From contig VKHL01000037.1 of the NCBI GenBank assembly GCA_015146655.1, positions 152,627 to 216,626 on the forward strand: a stretch of DNA of 64,000 nt, read 5' to 3'. Every line of letters starts with the position of its first letter. Positions within the stretch are counted from its first letter, which is position 1. The DNA comes from Ochromonas danica. Taxonomy: Eukaryota > Sar > Chrysophyceae > Chromulinales > Chromulinaceae. The notes beneath the pieces were generated by a model that did not search any database, was not told where the DNA came from, and saw only the letters and a program-made list of their open reading frames with translations. This document shows, piece by piece, positions 19,447 through 31,300 of the stretch. A program made the position numbers and the translations under genes.

Positions 19447-22400
19447 ATGCCAACCAACGCCGATTTGATCAAGCAATTCCAGCAATATGACTTAGTTCCA
19501 ATGGATTCAGACGAGGAACCCGGGCGGAGCAAAAGAGAGAAGAAGAAGTCCAAGAAGGCTGAGACGAAGAAGGCCAAGTATCGAGAGAGAAAGTTGGATG
19601 ACGCCTCAGACGACGAAGGTGCTGTTATCGTGACCAAGACGAAGCGGATGAAAGAGAGCTCTGTGGGAAAGGGTGGAGAGGAGGAGAAGGAGGAGGAGGA
19701 GATGGACCGCGATATCGCCGCCAGAAATGATTTTGTCTCTCGCATGCTTGAGCGAGACGAAAAGCGAACGAAGAAGGGCCCTGAGGGATTGAGTGCCGAG
19801 CAGTTGCAGGAGTTTGCAATGCGCGGCCGTGTGAGTGGGGCGGCGGGGAAGGCGGAGGAGGTCTCAGCGCTGCGCGACCTCTCCAGACAGCTCTACCTCG
19901 AGAAACGAGAGGAAAAGGAGCTGAAGCTGCTGGAGAGAGGGATGAAAGAAGAGAAGGAGCTCTTCGATAACGAGCGCCTGTCGAAGGAGGAGCGACGGCG
20001 GCTGCGCCTCAACGAGAAGATCTTGAGCATGGCCACTGACAAGCACCGCTTCTCCTACAAGGACGACCACTACCACATCCCCGATGGATATGAAGATGAG
20101 CATGGAAGAGTGAACAAGAAGAAGAAGGAATCGGTGCTGACACGGCGCTATGAAGAGGAGGAGGTAGTGCGGACGGAGCAGGAGGTGTGGGAGGAAGGCC
20201 AGCTCAAGGTCGCCAAGGCGGCTGCGGCTCGTGACAAACTTCGAGGAAAGGGCGATCAAGATGACTATGAGTTTGTTTTTGAGGACCAAGTAGACTTTAT
20301 CTCTGCTGAGATCTTGCGCAACGCGACGGCCCAGGAGCTACCGCACCAAGGAAAGGAATCGATCGATCGGCCTGAAGATATCGAAGAGGAGGAAGTCGTC
20401 AAAAAGCCTCTCACAGCTCACGAGCGCATTCTAGAAGGAAGAAAGAAACTCCCTGTTTTCGCCTATCGAGAAGCCTTTCTGCAGGCAGTGCGCGACAACA
20501 AAGTCCTCGTCGTCGTGGGTGAGACGGTGAGTGCTTTTGGATTGTTTTCGTTGCTTTTCCACTCTGATGTGTTTTTAACCGACGATTCAAATGCATTTGT
20601 GACGACAGGGCTCTGGTAAAACTACGCAAATCCCTCAGTATTTGCATGAGGCGGGGTGGTCTCAGCTGGGGCGTATCGGGTGCACACAGCCGCGCCGAGT
20701 CGCCGCAATGTCCGTAGCAGCCCGAGTCGCTCAGGAGATGGATGTCAAACTTGGTGCTGAGGTTGGATATAGCATTCGCTTCGAAGACTGTACGTCAGAG
20801 AACACGGTCATCAAGTACATGACGGATGGCATGCTTTTGCGCGAATTTCTCAATGAGCCGGACCTCGCGTCTTACTCGATCATGATGATCGACGAGGCGC
20901 ATGAACGAACTCTCCACACAGATGTTCTTTTTGGCCTCGTCAAAGATATCTCTCGCTTTCGCGAGGAAGATTTCCGTTTGATCATATCCAGCGCGACACT
21001 TGATGCGGAGAAGTTCTCCAAGTACTTTGACGACGCCTCCATTTTTATGATTCCTGGCCGCATGTTTCCTGTGGAAGTCTTCTACACCAAAGCTCCCGAA
21101 GCAGACTACCTTGATGCAGCTGTTGTTTCTATCTTGCAGATTCACATCACTCAGGAGTTGCCGGGAGACATTTTGCTCTTCCTCACAGGCCAAGAAGAGA
21201 TCGAAGCAGCCGTCGAGATCCTCACTCAACGTACGAAGGGCCTGGGGTCAAAGATCAAGGAATTAGTCATTTGTCCTATTTATGCCAACCTTCCCAGCGA
21301 AATGCAAGCCAAGATATTCGAGGCTGCTCCTTCTGGCGCAAGAAAAGTTGTGATCGGCACGAATATCGCGGAAACCTCTCTCACAATTGATGGCATCTGC
21401 TACGTCATCGATCCTGGCTTTTGCAAACAAAAGTCATACAATCCTCGCACTGGAATGGAGTCTTTAATAGTAACACCCATCTCGAAGGCTGCAGCCAATC
21501 AGAGATCTGGTCGAGCAGGTCGCACCCAAGCAGGCAAGTGCTTCCGTCTCTACACCGCCTGGTCCTATCAAAATGAGTTGGAAGACAACACTGTTCCGGA
21601 AATTCAGCGCACAAATATGGGCAATGTGGTTCTCATGCTCAAGTCGTTAGGAATTAACGACCTGCTCAATTTCGACTTCATGGATAAACCTCCTCCAGAA
21701 GCTCTCATGCGGGCTTTGGAGCAACTTTATGCTCTCGGAGCGCTGAATGATCGTGGTGAGCTCACGAAGATGGGCCGGAGAATGGCTGAGTTTCCTCTTG
21801 ATCCCATGATGTCCAAGGCCGTGCTGGCCTCAGAGCGCTATCTCTGCACTGCCGAAGTACTCACCATTGTCTCGATGCTCTCCATAGGATCCTCAGTCTT
21901 TTATCGACCCAAAGACCGTGCTATTCATGCTGATAATGCCAAACAGAACTTCGCTCGAGGAGGTGGAGGAGATCACGGTGCCTTGCTTCGTTGTTTCTCT
22001 GACTGGGTGGAGACAGGCTATTCGACTCAATGGTGCTATGAAAACTATGTTCAGGTGCGCAATATGAACAAGGCAAGAGATATTCGTGAGCAATTAGAGG
22101 GTTTATGCGAGCGAGTGGAGCTGGAGCTGGTTTCCAATCCACACGACATGGACAACATCCTCAAAGCTCTCACTGCTGGCTACTTCTATCATGCGGCACG
22201 CTTCGCAAATAACGGAGAATACAAAACTATCAAAACTCCTCACACTGTCCATATTCATCCATCATCGGTACTGGCAAGCAAAGCTGAGAAAGCCGAGCCC
22301 CCACGCTTCCTGCTCTACCACGAGCTGGCGTTCACTTCCAAGGAATACATGCGTACGGTGGCACCCATCCAGCCAACATGGCTCACAGAAGTAGCTCCGC

Positions 22401-22489
22401 ATTATTACAAGACAGCAGACTTCGAGCAAGCCGAAGGTAAAAAGCTACCCAAGGCTGTTGGAAAGGCTTCAGCACCCACTGAAGAGTAA
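19447..22489 (+). CDS. DHX16: DEAH-box splicing helicase, DHX16/Prp2 type
   Basis: Two exons (19447-20526 and 20609-22489) give 986 residues, close to the family length. The single intron splits helicase motif I: the first exon ends ...VVVGET and the second begins [11 protein letters not shown]. Downstream are [41 protein letters not shown] and [18 protein letters not shown], then the winged-helix, ratchet and OB parts ending [10 protein letters not shown]. The N-terminal 330 residues are charged, with FEDQVDFI just before the helicase core, as in Prp2/DHX16. Prp2 drives the step that activates the spliceosome before the first cleavage. DHX8 and DHX38 are close paralogues; the N-terminus lacks the S1 domain of DHX8. 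Confidence 0.92.
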
Positions 22490-22617
22490 CGTTGTTGTTC
22501 ATGAGCCCAGACAAGTCCCTGAAACACTTTGTATCATAATACACACTGTCGCCTGGCTAGCATACGCTTAGATCCGCATTGTTATCGATAAACTTACCCG
22601 ATTTTAGAGCATATCGA

Positions 22618-23865
22618 TCAATTAAGGCAAGCGCGACGACTTGCTGTGTTGTCTAGCCCACGCCAACACTGCGGACAGTTGGAAGAGTCTTTCAGCATTT
22701 CGAGCAACCCTCGGCACTCGCCTCGGCCTCGTAGGTAATCCTCTACAGCTTTGTAGTGAACCAACACTTCACGCAAGTCATCTGAACTTCTTTTGCGCCA
22801 TTTCGAACGGGTATCCAGCTTAATCTCTTCCGCAGATGAGCTGTTTCCGAACAGAAAGGTAAACACTCGCTGGCAGAGAGATTACTTCAGATTGTCACAA
22901 CTAAGAAGCAGATATTCAATACCTGCATCTCTCTATGTGGATCTTGCAACAAGTGCTCATAGGTTACTCGCAGTAGCTGCGGGTCCATGCCGGGCACTCG
23001 CCGCGCTTCTTGTAGCAAAGAGTGTAATCTCCTCTCCATGCCATCGATGCGAAGCTGCCAGCGACGCATCTGCTCCAGAATGACTGATGTATTTGCATTA
23101 ACCAGCTCTAAGAAGCACGACTCACGCCCTTCGCGCAGATTCGAACGACCACAGCGTCTGTGCAACTCTTCCCCTCTCAGTGCTAGACAAGCAGACCACT
23201 AAGCGCAATGCATATCACATGCTGCAACCACTACAATACTAACTAACCTGACACAGCCAGTTTGACGATATTGTCTCTTGTATACACAATTATTCGAGGT
23301 GAATGATAAGAGGTGGATTGAGTGAGAGGCAGCATGACATTCTGCCAATGCACCGTGCCCTCCACGTGCTCCAGATTGAGTGAGAAGCCGACGGCTTTCA
23401 ATGGCTGAACAGCCTTCAAAGTGAACAAATAGTCCTCCAAGAAGCGAGTGCTGGGCAAATTCTCCGCTGAGAGCTTGTCAGTTGGGCGGTGGAGAGCACG
23501 TATTAAATGAGTCTGCACCTCCTCCGCAGAGAATCTTCCGCCGTCCCTGTCAGCGCCCTGAACAATCTCCTTCGAGATGAAGAGCCCAGGGATTCTGAGA
23601 AGAGGCACAGAGCAAGATATCCTTAGGACAGGTTCAACAAGAAGAACGGGGGGGGAGGGTAGATGTACTTGTTGAGCAGCTCTGTGAACCAAGTCGAGCC
23701 AGAGCGCGGCAATTTCAACACGAGGACAGGCACAGGCGCCTCCGACACGTTCACTGCCGCTCTTCCCCACCCAAGCGCTAAAGTAGAGTGAAGAGCGGCC
23801 ATGGCGATGAAGCAAGTCACCACGGTGACCACCTTGGCCAGCATCTTCCATCTATCCATTTTCAC
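22618..23865 (-). CDS. Type II membrane sulfotransferase
   Basis: Four exons (23865-23668, 23594-23249, 23173-22923, 22869-22618) join to 348 residues. An N-terminal signal anchor (LAKVVTVVTCFIAMAALHS) precedes the PAPS-binding loop VLKLPRSGSTWFTELLN. The second site appears as IIVYTRDNIVKLAVS followed by CGRSNLREG. The C-terminal half is helical and ends in a Cys-containing tail (NCPQC). Such enzymes act in the Golgi lumen on carbohydrate or protein acceptors; the acceptor is unknown. A run of eight G on the + strand near 23645 looks like a frameshift but lies inside intron 1 (23595-23667). The gene is divergent from the LC8 gene. Confidence 0.87.
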
Positions 23866-23963
23866 CCCATTTGAAGGAATAAACAGTTTCTGTGGCCGTT
23901 ACAACAGTTTTTTGTTGGAATGGGTCCAAATCAATCGAGAAGAGCAATCGAAGATTTCTCTGG
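23866..23963. promoter_or_regulatory. 98-bp divergent promoter region
   Basis: Only 98 bp lies between the sulfotransferase start codon (minus) and the LC8 start codon (plus), so the two promoters must overlap. No clear TATA box. Confidence 0.45.
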
Positions 23964-24483
23964 ATGGCGGCCTCAGAAGTCGGTTCCGCACTCAGTGCGT
24001 TTGTCGATTACTCGGAGATGAATGAGGTGAGCGGTGGTCAATCTCTTCTTCAGGTGTGCTCTGCTCGAAGACCTCATGGTTCTGTTTTTGTCTCGCACAG
24101 GCAGACCAAACCTTAGCCATCGAGATCGCGCTGAACGCTCTCAAGACACAAGAGAAAAACGAGCGACCGGTCTATCACAAGGATATCGCACAGCTGGTCA
24201 AGCAGCAGTTGGACACGAGCAAAGGGTAGGCACTGCCTCGACTGTTACTGTTACTGCTGTTACTGCTGTTACTGCTCCTTCATATCTCCCTCTCTTCTCT
24301 TCTACAGGGGCACGTGGCATGTGGTGGTGGGCAGCTCCTTTGGTTGCTATGTATCCAATGAGACCAAAACGTAAGTCTCTCTACTCGATGCCCTTTCCTC
24401 TTCTCATTATGACAAAACACCTGCACAGAATGATCCATTTCCATGTTGGCAGCATTTCCTTTTTGATTTGGAGGCATGGATAG
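23964..24483 (+). CDS. LC8-type dynein light chain
   Basis: Four small exons (23964-24026, 24101-24225, 24308-24370, 24429-24483) give 101 residues in a consistent frame; the gene is easy to miss because no exon exceeds 125 bp. The product shows the LC8 fold: AIEIALNALKTQEKNERPVY, HKDIAQLVKQQLD, then GTWHVVVGSSFGCYVSNET and MIHFHVGSISFLIWRHG at the end. LC8 chains are dimeric hubs of axonemal and cytoplasmic dynein. Identity to canonical LC8 looks moderate (GSSFGCYV in place of GRNFGSYV), so a divergent axonemal LC8 paralogue is likely. Intron 2 has short TACTGCTGT repeats. Confidence 0.9.
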
Positions 24484-25097
24484 TCCATTGTTTAAATTGT
24501 AAATAACTTGAAGCAATACACTGTGACCCCTCACTTCTTGTTAGATTGGTGAACACAGACTTTAGATACACTTTGCATTTGCAGTCTGTTAGCTGCAGGC
24601 TTCGCAGTCTGGTCTGAGAAGCGCTGTCTTCATAGGTATGACCATATGGCTGCCTATATTAGGCAGATGCAATCGAGTTCTAATATAATGTCATGGGAAA
24701 TTCGACAAAGAAGAAGAGGAAGCAAATGGTTGCTGTCGTTATTACCAGAACATGAAGAGTAACAAATGTTATTACCACAAATTAGTTGAACAGCATAAGT
24801 TTTGTCGATAGTCTATGTCACACCAGCAGGATAACAACCAGCACCACAGAGCAGCATATGCCAGTGGAGTACTTACTGTACATTGTAGCCTGCTGCTGTA
24901 ATTTGGAAATAATTCGCTCATTCCCCGCCCCACAACTTGACAAACAAGGAAATTCTCAGTTATAAACCGCATTTTAACAGTTCCTGGAGGGTCTTGGATC
25001 TTGTCAGGCCACTCTTCTGCGCTTGCCTGCTTGGCTGCTTCTTGCTTTGCTTCTGCTCACACGGCTCTGCTCCGTTAAAATTGACTGCTGCGCTAAC
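24484..25097. other. Intergenic region, one unassigned open stretch
   Basis: No gene is supported. On the + strand a frame stays open from about 24552 to a TAA near 24762 and reads like protein (SEKRCLHRYDHMAAYIRQMQ), with a possible TTGCAG acceptor before it. No start codon fits at the front, and I recognise no family. It may be a decayed exon. The right part should contain the sorting nexin promoter. Confidence 0.35.
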
Positions 25098-26510
25098 ATG
25101 AGTGACTTCACCCTCACCTTAACCGATCCCACCAAATGCACGGATAAGTTTGGCCAGGCCTATGTCACGTAAGATCGAGATCGCTCCCTTGCTTGTTGAT
25201 CACCGTTTATGTCTCTCTCACTGAACGTTTTTCATGGTTAAAGATATAAGATTAACAGCCGCATCGATCGTCCAGGCTTCCTGTCAGGGGAGCTCACAGT
25301 GGTGAGAAGGTACAGCGACTTCTCGTGGCTGGCTGGAGAGCTGGTGGTGCAGTACCCAGGCATCATCGTGCCGCCCGTGCCTGAAAAGCAAGCTGTGGGC
25401 AGATTCTCTGCAGAGTTTATTGAATCCCGTCGACGATCACTCGAGAAGTTTTTGTTTCGTGTGTTGTCCCACAAAGAGCTGGGCCAGGCCGCTGTGCTGG
25501 TGACCTTCCTGCAGGCTGCCGAGGACAACCTCGTGCAGGCCAAGGAGGAGGCCAAGGCCAACCGCCCCAAGAAGTCGACCATTTCTTGGTTAGAAGGGAC
25601 GGTGAGCACTCTGGCTAATGGCCGCGCTGAGCTTGAGAAATCGGCTGCGGACATCAAGTCCGAGGAAATCTCTCAGTTTGTGGCGCAGCAAGACAAAGTG
25701 GTTGCTGTGGTCATCAAGCATGCAGAGGGGCTATCCAAGAAGAATAATGACGTTTCTCATGCTTATTTCGACCTGGCCCAAAGTCTGAAAGGGCTGGGCG
25801 AGGCGGAGACTCAGCAGTCGCTGGCGCAAGGGCTGGCGCAGGTCAGCGGCGCCACGGACAGTCTTTCTGCCCTTCTCTCTACTCAGGCTGAAGCAGAAAT
25901 TGTCAAACTTGTTGAACCTTTGCAAGAATATGCGAGAATGTTAGCATCCATCAAAATAGCAGTCAGCCAAAGACAGGAACGACGTAACCATTATGTCCAA
26001 ACGCTTTCCGAAGTCGAGGCACGTAAGACCGCCTATCGCAAGGTGATGGGTGTACCAGGCAAGGAAGCACAGGCCAAAACAAAGGAGCAACTTGTTGTGA
26101 ATGCCGAGGAGGCGTGCAGCCAAGCACAGAAAGAGTTCGAGCTTGTGTCTGAGCGGTTATTGACTTCCTTCGAGGCTTTCAAAGCACAAAAAGGTCAAGA
26201 TTTCAAGGAAACTCTATTGCAATTTGTATCGATGCAAATTGATTTCCATCGCAAAGCGGAGCAAGTATGGAGTGACTTATTGCCCAAAGTTGAAATGATG
26301 CCTGTGGAGAGTGTGCAATGGCCAGAGCCACCTACAGCGCCTTCCCTTCAAACACCCTCCTCCTCCTCCGCTAATCCCTTCGCCCCTCCTTCACCTCCTT
26401 CGACGAATCCTTTCGCCCAACCTCACTCACCTACAGATCGTCCTGTCAGTAGCCGTTCGGACTTCCAGGAACATAGTGGTGATGAAGAGGATGAGCTGGT
26501 AGGTGTCTAA
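25098..26510 (+). CDS. Sorting nexin with PX and BAR domains
   Basis: Two exons (25098-25168 and 25244-26510) encode 445 residues. The PX domain (about 1-125) has the phosphoinositide motif VRRYSDFSWLAGELV and GIIVPPVPEKQ. A long helical BAR-like region follows (about 140-385). This is the architecture of SNX1/2/5/6 and Vps5, which coat and tubulate endosomes with retromer. It is shorter than SNX1 because the N-terminal extension is missing. The tail is Pro/Ser-rich and carries two NPF motifs (SSANPFAPP, STNPFAQP), known ligands of EH-domain proteins such as EHD/RME-1, and ends in an acidic patch (GDEEDEL). Confidence 0.88.
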
Positions 26511-26662
26511 TTCTCCCTCTTGGACCATCATTTCACCATAAGCCAGAAAATGAAAGTTGGATGAAGAGACGCGCAATCTTGTCCCTGTAGAGAATAGGCA
26601 CGTTGTAGACTCAGTTTAAGTGCTAAAGATAACCAAAAGAATATACAGTATAGTATATTTTG

Positions 26663-28164
26663 TTACTTCCTCGTCGAAACATACACTGGAAAAGAAGACA
26701 TCATGTCACTAGGTAATGAGGTTCCCATTTCGCTCCACTGCTTTGTATAAGAATCATAATCGAGCGCCAGACTGTTAATCCAGGCAGAAGCAATTAGTTA
26801 AGTGCTGCCACAAAGCACAAATCAGCTCAACCTTACCTCCATCGCAAAAGATCAGCTTCAGCCATCTCTTCAATCTCGTCGTCTTTTGCTTCAGCTGGCA
26901 GTCTTTTTGCATCTATTGCACCGAATGGACGCTTTTCTTCGGTTTCGGGCCACGAGATCTGTTCTTTAATGCTCTTCCCGTTAGATTTGGCATCACTTTT
27001 ATACTCCATGTCCTTAGTCTCTGCAGTCAATGAATACAGCTTGACCATCCAGTCTCGTTTCCTTCTTCGTCGAGTCTGTTGCTGCAATTGTTTGCGTTGA
27101 ACGCGATCGAAGTGGAAAGCTTTCGGTGGAGCCCGATAGTCATCCACAGTATCCTGAAACCAAGGAAGAGGAGAAACTTTGTCAATGAGCTGTGAAGATA
27201 TAGCTCTCCAAGGATTGTTATCTTCTCGTCGGTACCACTCCTGCAATGCCTCCGGACAAGTTGTGCTGACAATAGTATCAAAATAGCGCACCCCCACCCG
27301 CATCGCGCCCGCACCTTTCCTTACTCTTAGCTTGGCATATTCAGCTTTGTTGTTAGCCAAAGTTGAATCCACTGGACGCTCTTTGACGTAGCAGCGAGGT
27401 GCGAACGCATTGACATCACAGAGCGGGCGATGTGTATATATCTTGAAGTACACTTTAGGAGGGAACATCCATCCTCCTAATCGGAAGCGAACATGAATTC
27501 CTGCCGCTCTATCTAGACAGAATGATTCTTGTGGGATTATCGTTCTAAGAAGGTCAGCCGGTGCTGCACGCAATTTATGTTGAATAAGATCGCGAAAGTA
27601 TCGATAGATGCGTCGACAGCAATAAGCTCGCCAACACCGCTGAATCTTGGACGCTGACTCAGCAAAGCGCCCGCGAGCAGATTTCTCCCTTTGTATCACA
27701 ACTGATCGGCGCTCGGAGATCTCTTTCCAAAACGATTGAATGACTATGGCAGCGACCTGATTAACCAAAAATAGTCGACGCTTAAAACGCCCACGACACT
27801 TTACCATCCTCCAAAACGATTGGATTCTCACAGCACACCAAGCGGAGAAGCCTCCATTGAGCCATGGGAATGCTCTCTCGTTCGACCGTTGCTTGGTTTG
27901 GTCGAGGAAGCGCAGGTACTTGTCCAACTGTCTGTTGGCCACCTGGCGTCCGCGCTTTTCTTTCTTGCCCACGACTGATCTGCTCCTTTGCAGCCTTCTC
28001 ACAAGAAATCCTCTGATGACCTTCTGAATAGTTACTGCGGCGTAGTTGAAGACACATAAGGGCCTGATCCATGGGTTGCGCACAAGCCAACGTCGCAGGG
28101 CTTTGGACTTCCGAAATATCACCAATCTTTTGGGAGACGTAATGCCCTTCCTAATCCTTGGCAT
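26663..28164 (-). CDS. IQ-motif protein, possibly flagellar
   Basis: Exon 1 is 28164-26837. A TAA follows at once if exon 1 is read on, but an AG/GTAAGG donor there and a TTAACAG acceptor give a second exon (26771-26663) adding LALDYDSYTKQWSEMGT and a Ser/Pro tail, for 478 residues in total. At least four IQ motifs occur in the first half: AAVTIQKVIRGFLVRRLQ, CAVRIQSFWRMVKCRGR, AIVIQSFWKEISERR and SKIQRCWRAYCCRRIYRYF. IQ motifs bind calmodulin or EF-hand light chains. The second half (GGWMFPPKVYFKIYTHRP, NAFAPRCYV) recalls the C11orf65/MFI family; that match is from memory and tentative. Confidence 0.8.
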
Positions 28165-28379
28165 AAGACTAAAATCGAAACCAGAACACTAAAAGTGATC
28201 GAAACAACCGTCTGAGTATGTCGATTATTCCCCAATCGAATCAAATGGAATCGAAAATCAAAACGAAATGAAACGTTAAAACGGCACTAAAAACACCATT
28301 GAAAGAAGAAAAACAGTTTTTCCCGAAGCTTCGCTATCTTAACTTGTGTCATAACATGTTGCTCATCTGGTCATTAAAT

Positions 28380-31300
28380 CTAAACTACAGTTAGAAGGAG
28401 TTCGTATTCTTGATCGCATCCAATGTAGCTATCACAGATTAGATAGAGATTAAGGTTATAATCTCCCGGAGATTCAGGAGCGGTAAACTCCAGCACGGCC
28501 TGCAACACATTCAAAGCGAGCAATTAAAAGCAATAAATACAATCATCAGTTAAATTCTCACCTTAAACTCCACATTAGCGACAAATCGCTTGACCGAGTA
28601 AAGAATATTTGACGAAGGATCGCCGACCACAATCCACCAGGCCTCTTTCTTTGTGAAGGGATACTGTGCGCTGACAACTGTTGGATCAAACGCCGCGTCA
28701 TCCTGGCTATCTCTTGTGCAAGTCACAGTAATGGAAATGGTTTCCTCGGCTGAGACGGTTGCATCGTAAGAGGTACTGTAGGAGACCTGCATCACAGGAT
28801 AGGCATTGCAAAACAAAGCTATTTCGGATAGCTGAGAGGGCGAGAACGCGAGAAGCTTCTCTCTCTCATCATCTTCCATGTCCAAGAGATCAAAAACAGT
28901 CTCCACGGGCGGATCACATACTTGCAGCCTTTTCACCAGATCAACAGAAAAATGGGGAATTTGCATCAAAGTTGGGTCAGAAACCTTCATGCCCTGTACA
29001 ATGCATTGGGAGACTTCCATGGCCGCCAAGGCGGGCTTGAGCCAACCTTGAGATGAAATTACATCCACCAAAGCTTGGACCAACAGTACACCTTGCTTTA
29101 GGATCTGCAGTTGATCCACTCGAAGCTCACCGTTAGCTGGCACGCGATTGAACTGACTGTGTAAGAGCAATAGCGCTTTTTTCATTCTAATATCTGCACC
29201 AGCATTCTCCCAATTGGGGGCAAAATCCATTCCAAGACTCCCTGCCAAAGCTGATAGCAACTGCTCTTCTCCTAACCGCAAAGGCTGAGACACTTCATTT
29301 ACAGCGGCCAGAATCTCCGTGATTGCTTTGAACTTCGACTTACTGGTCACACTTGAAGAGAACAGTTCCACTGTAGTATAGGATACGCTATAAAAGGCGG
29401 CTATCATGCCCAGATTGAGAGGACTGAGATCCATGTCATTTTCCACAGCCAAACATTTGCTCTCTTCCAAATCATTCACAGCAGATTCGATCAATTCTGA
29501 AAGATGATCGGAAAGTTGATGATGCCCTGCAGAACTGAGATTATAGTAGTTTGGATTTTGAGCTAGGCGTCGATAATAAAAAGTCCACGTCAGGAAATCC
29601 ACAGCATCCGCTTTGGAAGTAATGGTCTGCGAGACTACCTCAGCATTGAGAAAATCATGCAAAGCATGGTCCATATGACTTTCGAGAGGGACAAGATCGT
29701 GCAGAAAAGTTCTTAGCCGCTCCTTGCGAGAAGAGTGACAGAAAATTGCACACTTCCCACGCGTATCGGCATGCCCGGCTCTTGAGACCATTTGCCAGAT
29801 TTCGTTCACGCGAAGATCAACAAAACGATCACTTGCGCCATCATACACAACAGTATCCAAAATCAGGACAGTAGGCGCCCAAGTCGAAATCTTGAAAGCC
29901 ATTGAATAAGGAATAATAAGAACTTTGAAACCATTGTTGGAGAACAGAGTTTCCAACACATTCATGTCCACCTTTTCCATGCTGTCATAAAGATATCCTA
30001 CACCATACTCCAAGGTTTGAGCAAGAGCTTTGTCTTGGAATGGAGAGCTCTCTAGACCAAGTTCCTTCAAAGACGACTTAAAATGTTCCTCTTTACCAGT
30101 AGCTTCCACCTGAGTGATAATATCAATAGCAAGCATCTGCGCATGTTTACGAGAAGGGGCAAAAACCAGAGTACGCTCCCCAGATAGGACTGCGCTAATG
30201 ATCATTCTAAGAGCAGGTTTTTGCACCGCTTGCAAGCGATTACTGTAGTCGATTTCATCTACTCCATGAATTCGCACATCCAGAGAAAAAGGTCTAGCAT
30301 TCGGAGGGAAATTAAAGACGGCACTTGAAGCAGCGCCAATAACATCTCCTACATCTTTGGCGTTCGCGATGCAGTAAGATAGTCCCACAATACGAGCAGA
30401 ATTCTGTAGTTGAGTAATCATAAATCGCGTCCGAGCTAGAGCAATCTCTAGGCAGGCTCCGCCTTCGCTCCCAATCGAGTGCAAATCATCGAACACAAAT
30501 AGCTGGATTGTACGAAAGATCTTCCTCTGTCTCCATTTCCTGCTCAAAGACTCCCAAACTGAAGGGGAAGAAATGACTACTTGAGCACTTTTCATCAATT
30601 CTAGATCTCTCAATTGGTCTCCTTCCAACAAAGCCACAGAAACCGACAGTTTTTGAAATCTGTGGCACCAATCCTTATAGCGAACCTCAGCTTGATCCTG
30701 ATTACAAGGAATATAAATTATCTTCCCAGGGCCGAGAGATAGTGCTCTGAGAATCGCCAACTCGCCGCATAACGTTTTTCCAGATCCATGTGGAGCACAG
30801 ACCAGCACATTTGCGTCATTTTCGTACAATGCGATGTAGCACTGTGTCTGTACAGGATTCAAATATTGGATAGGAGCAAAGAAGTCAGAAATATCAGAAT
30901 TTTTCAAAGAGGCAATAGGCAAGGCTTGGAGATCAAGCAACTCGGAAGGAGGTGGGAACTTCGGAGGCAAAACCAACCTCCTAAATGAAACAGGCGCACA
31001 GACCGTAGAGTGCAGCCAGCGATCAGCCATCACAGTTATAAAGTAATGTGGAGGTCTGGGCTCAAACAAAGGCACAGTGAAGTCTAGAAAGTATTCCGCA
31101 GTTCTTGATCGAACCATGATGGGCTCTGAATATAGAATATGTTCACGATCTGCATCTTCCACAAAAAGCCAGAACAGCATAGCTCGTCCATGAATCTGAT
31201 CGTTTAACTCGAAGTCTAACTCAGATGTAACTTCGAAACGCAATAATGAGCGACTGAGTGGATAAACATTAACATTGAGCTTCAGCTTTGGGATCATATG

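Noticed and set aside
23595-23667. Apparent frameshift at a G8 run in the sulfotransferase
   Set aside because: A GTACAT donor and CTCAG acceptor remove the run and restore the frame as LLNKIPGLFISKE, so it is an intron.
26772-26836. TAA as the end of the IQ-motif gene at 26833
   Set aside because: The TAA belongs to a GTAAGG donor; splicing gives a protein-like second exon in phase.
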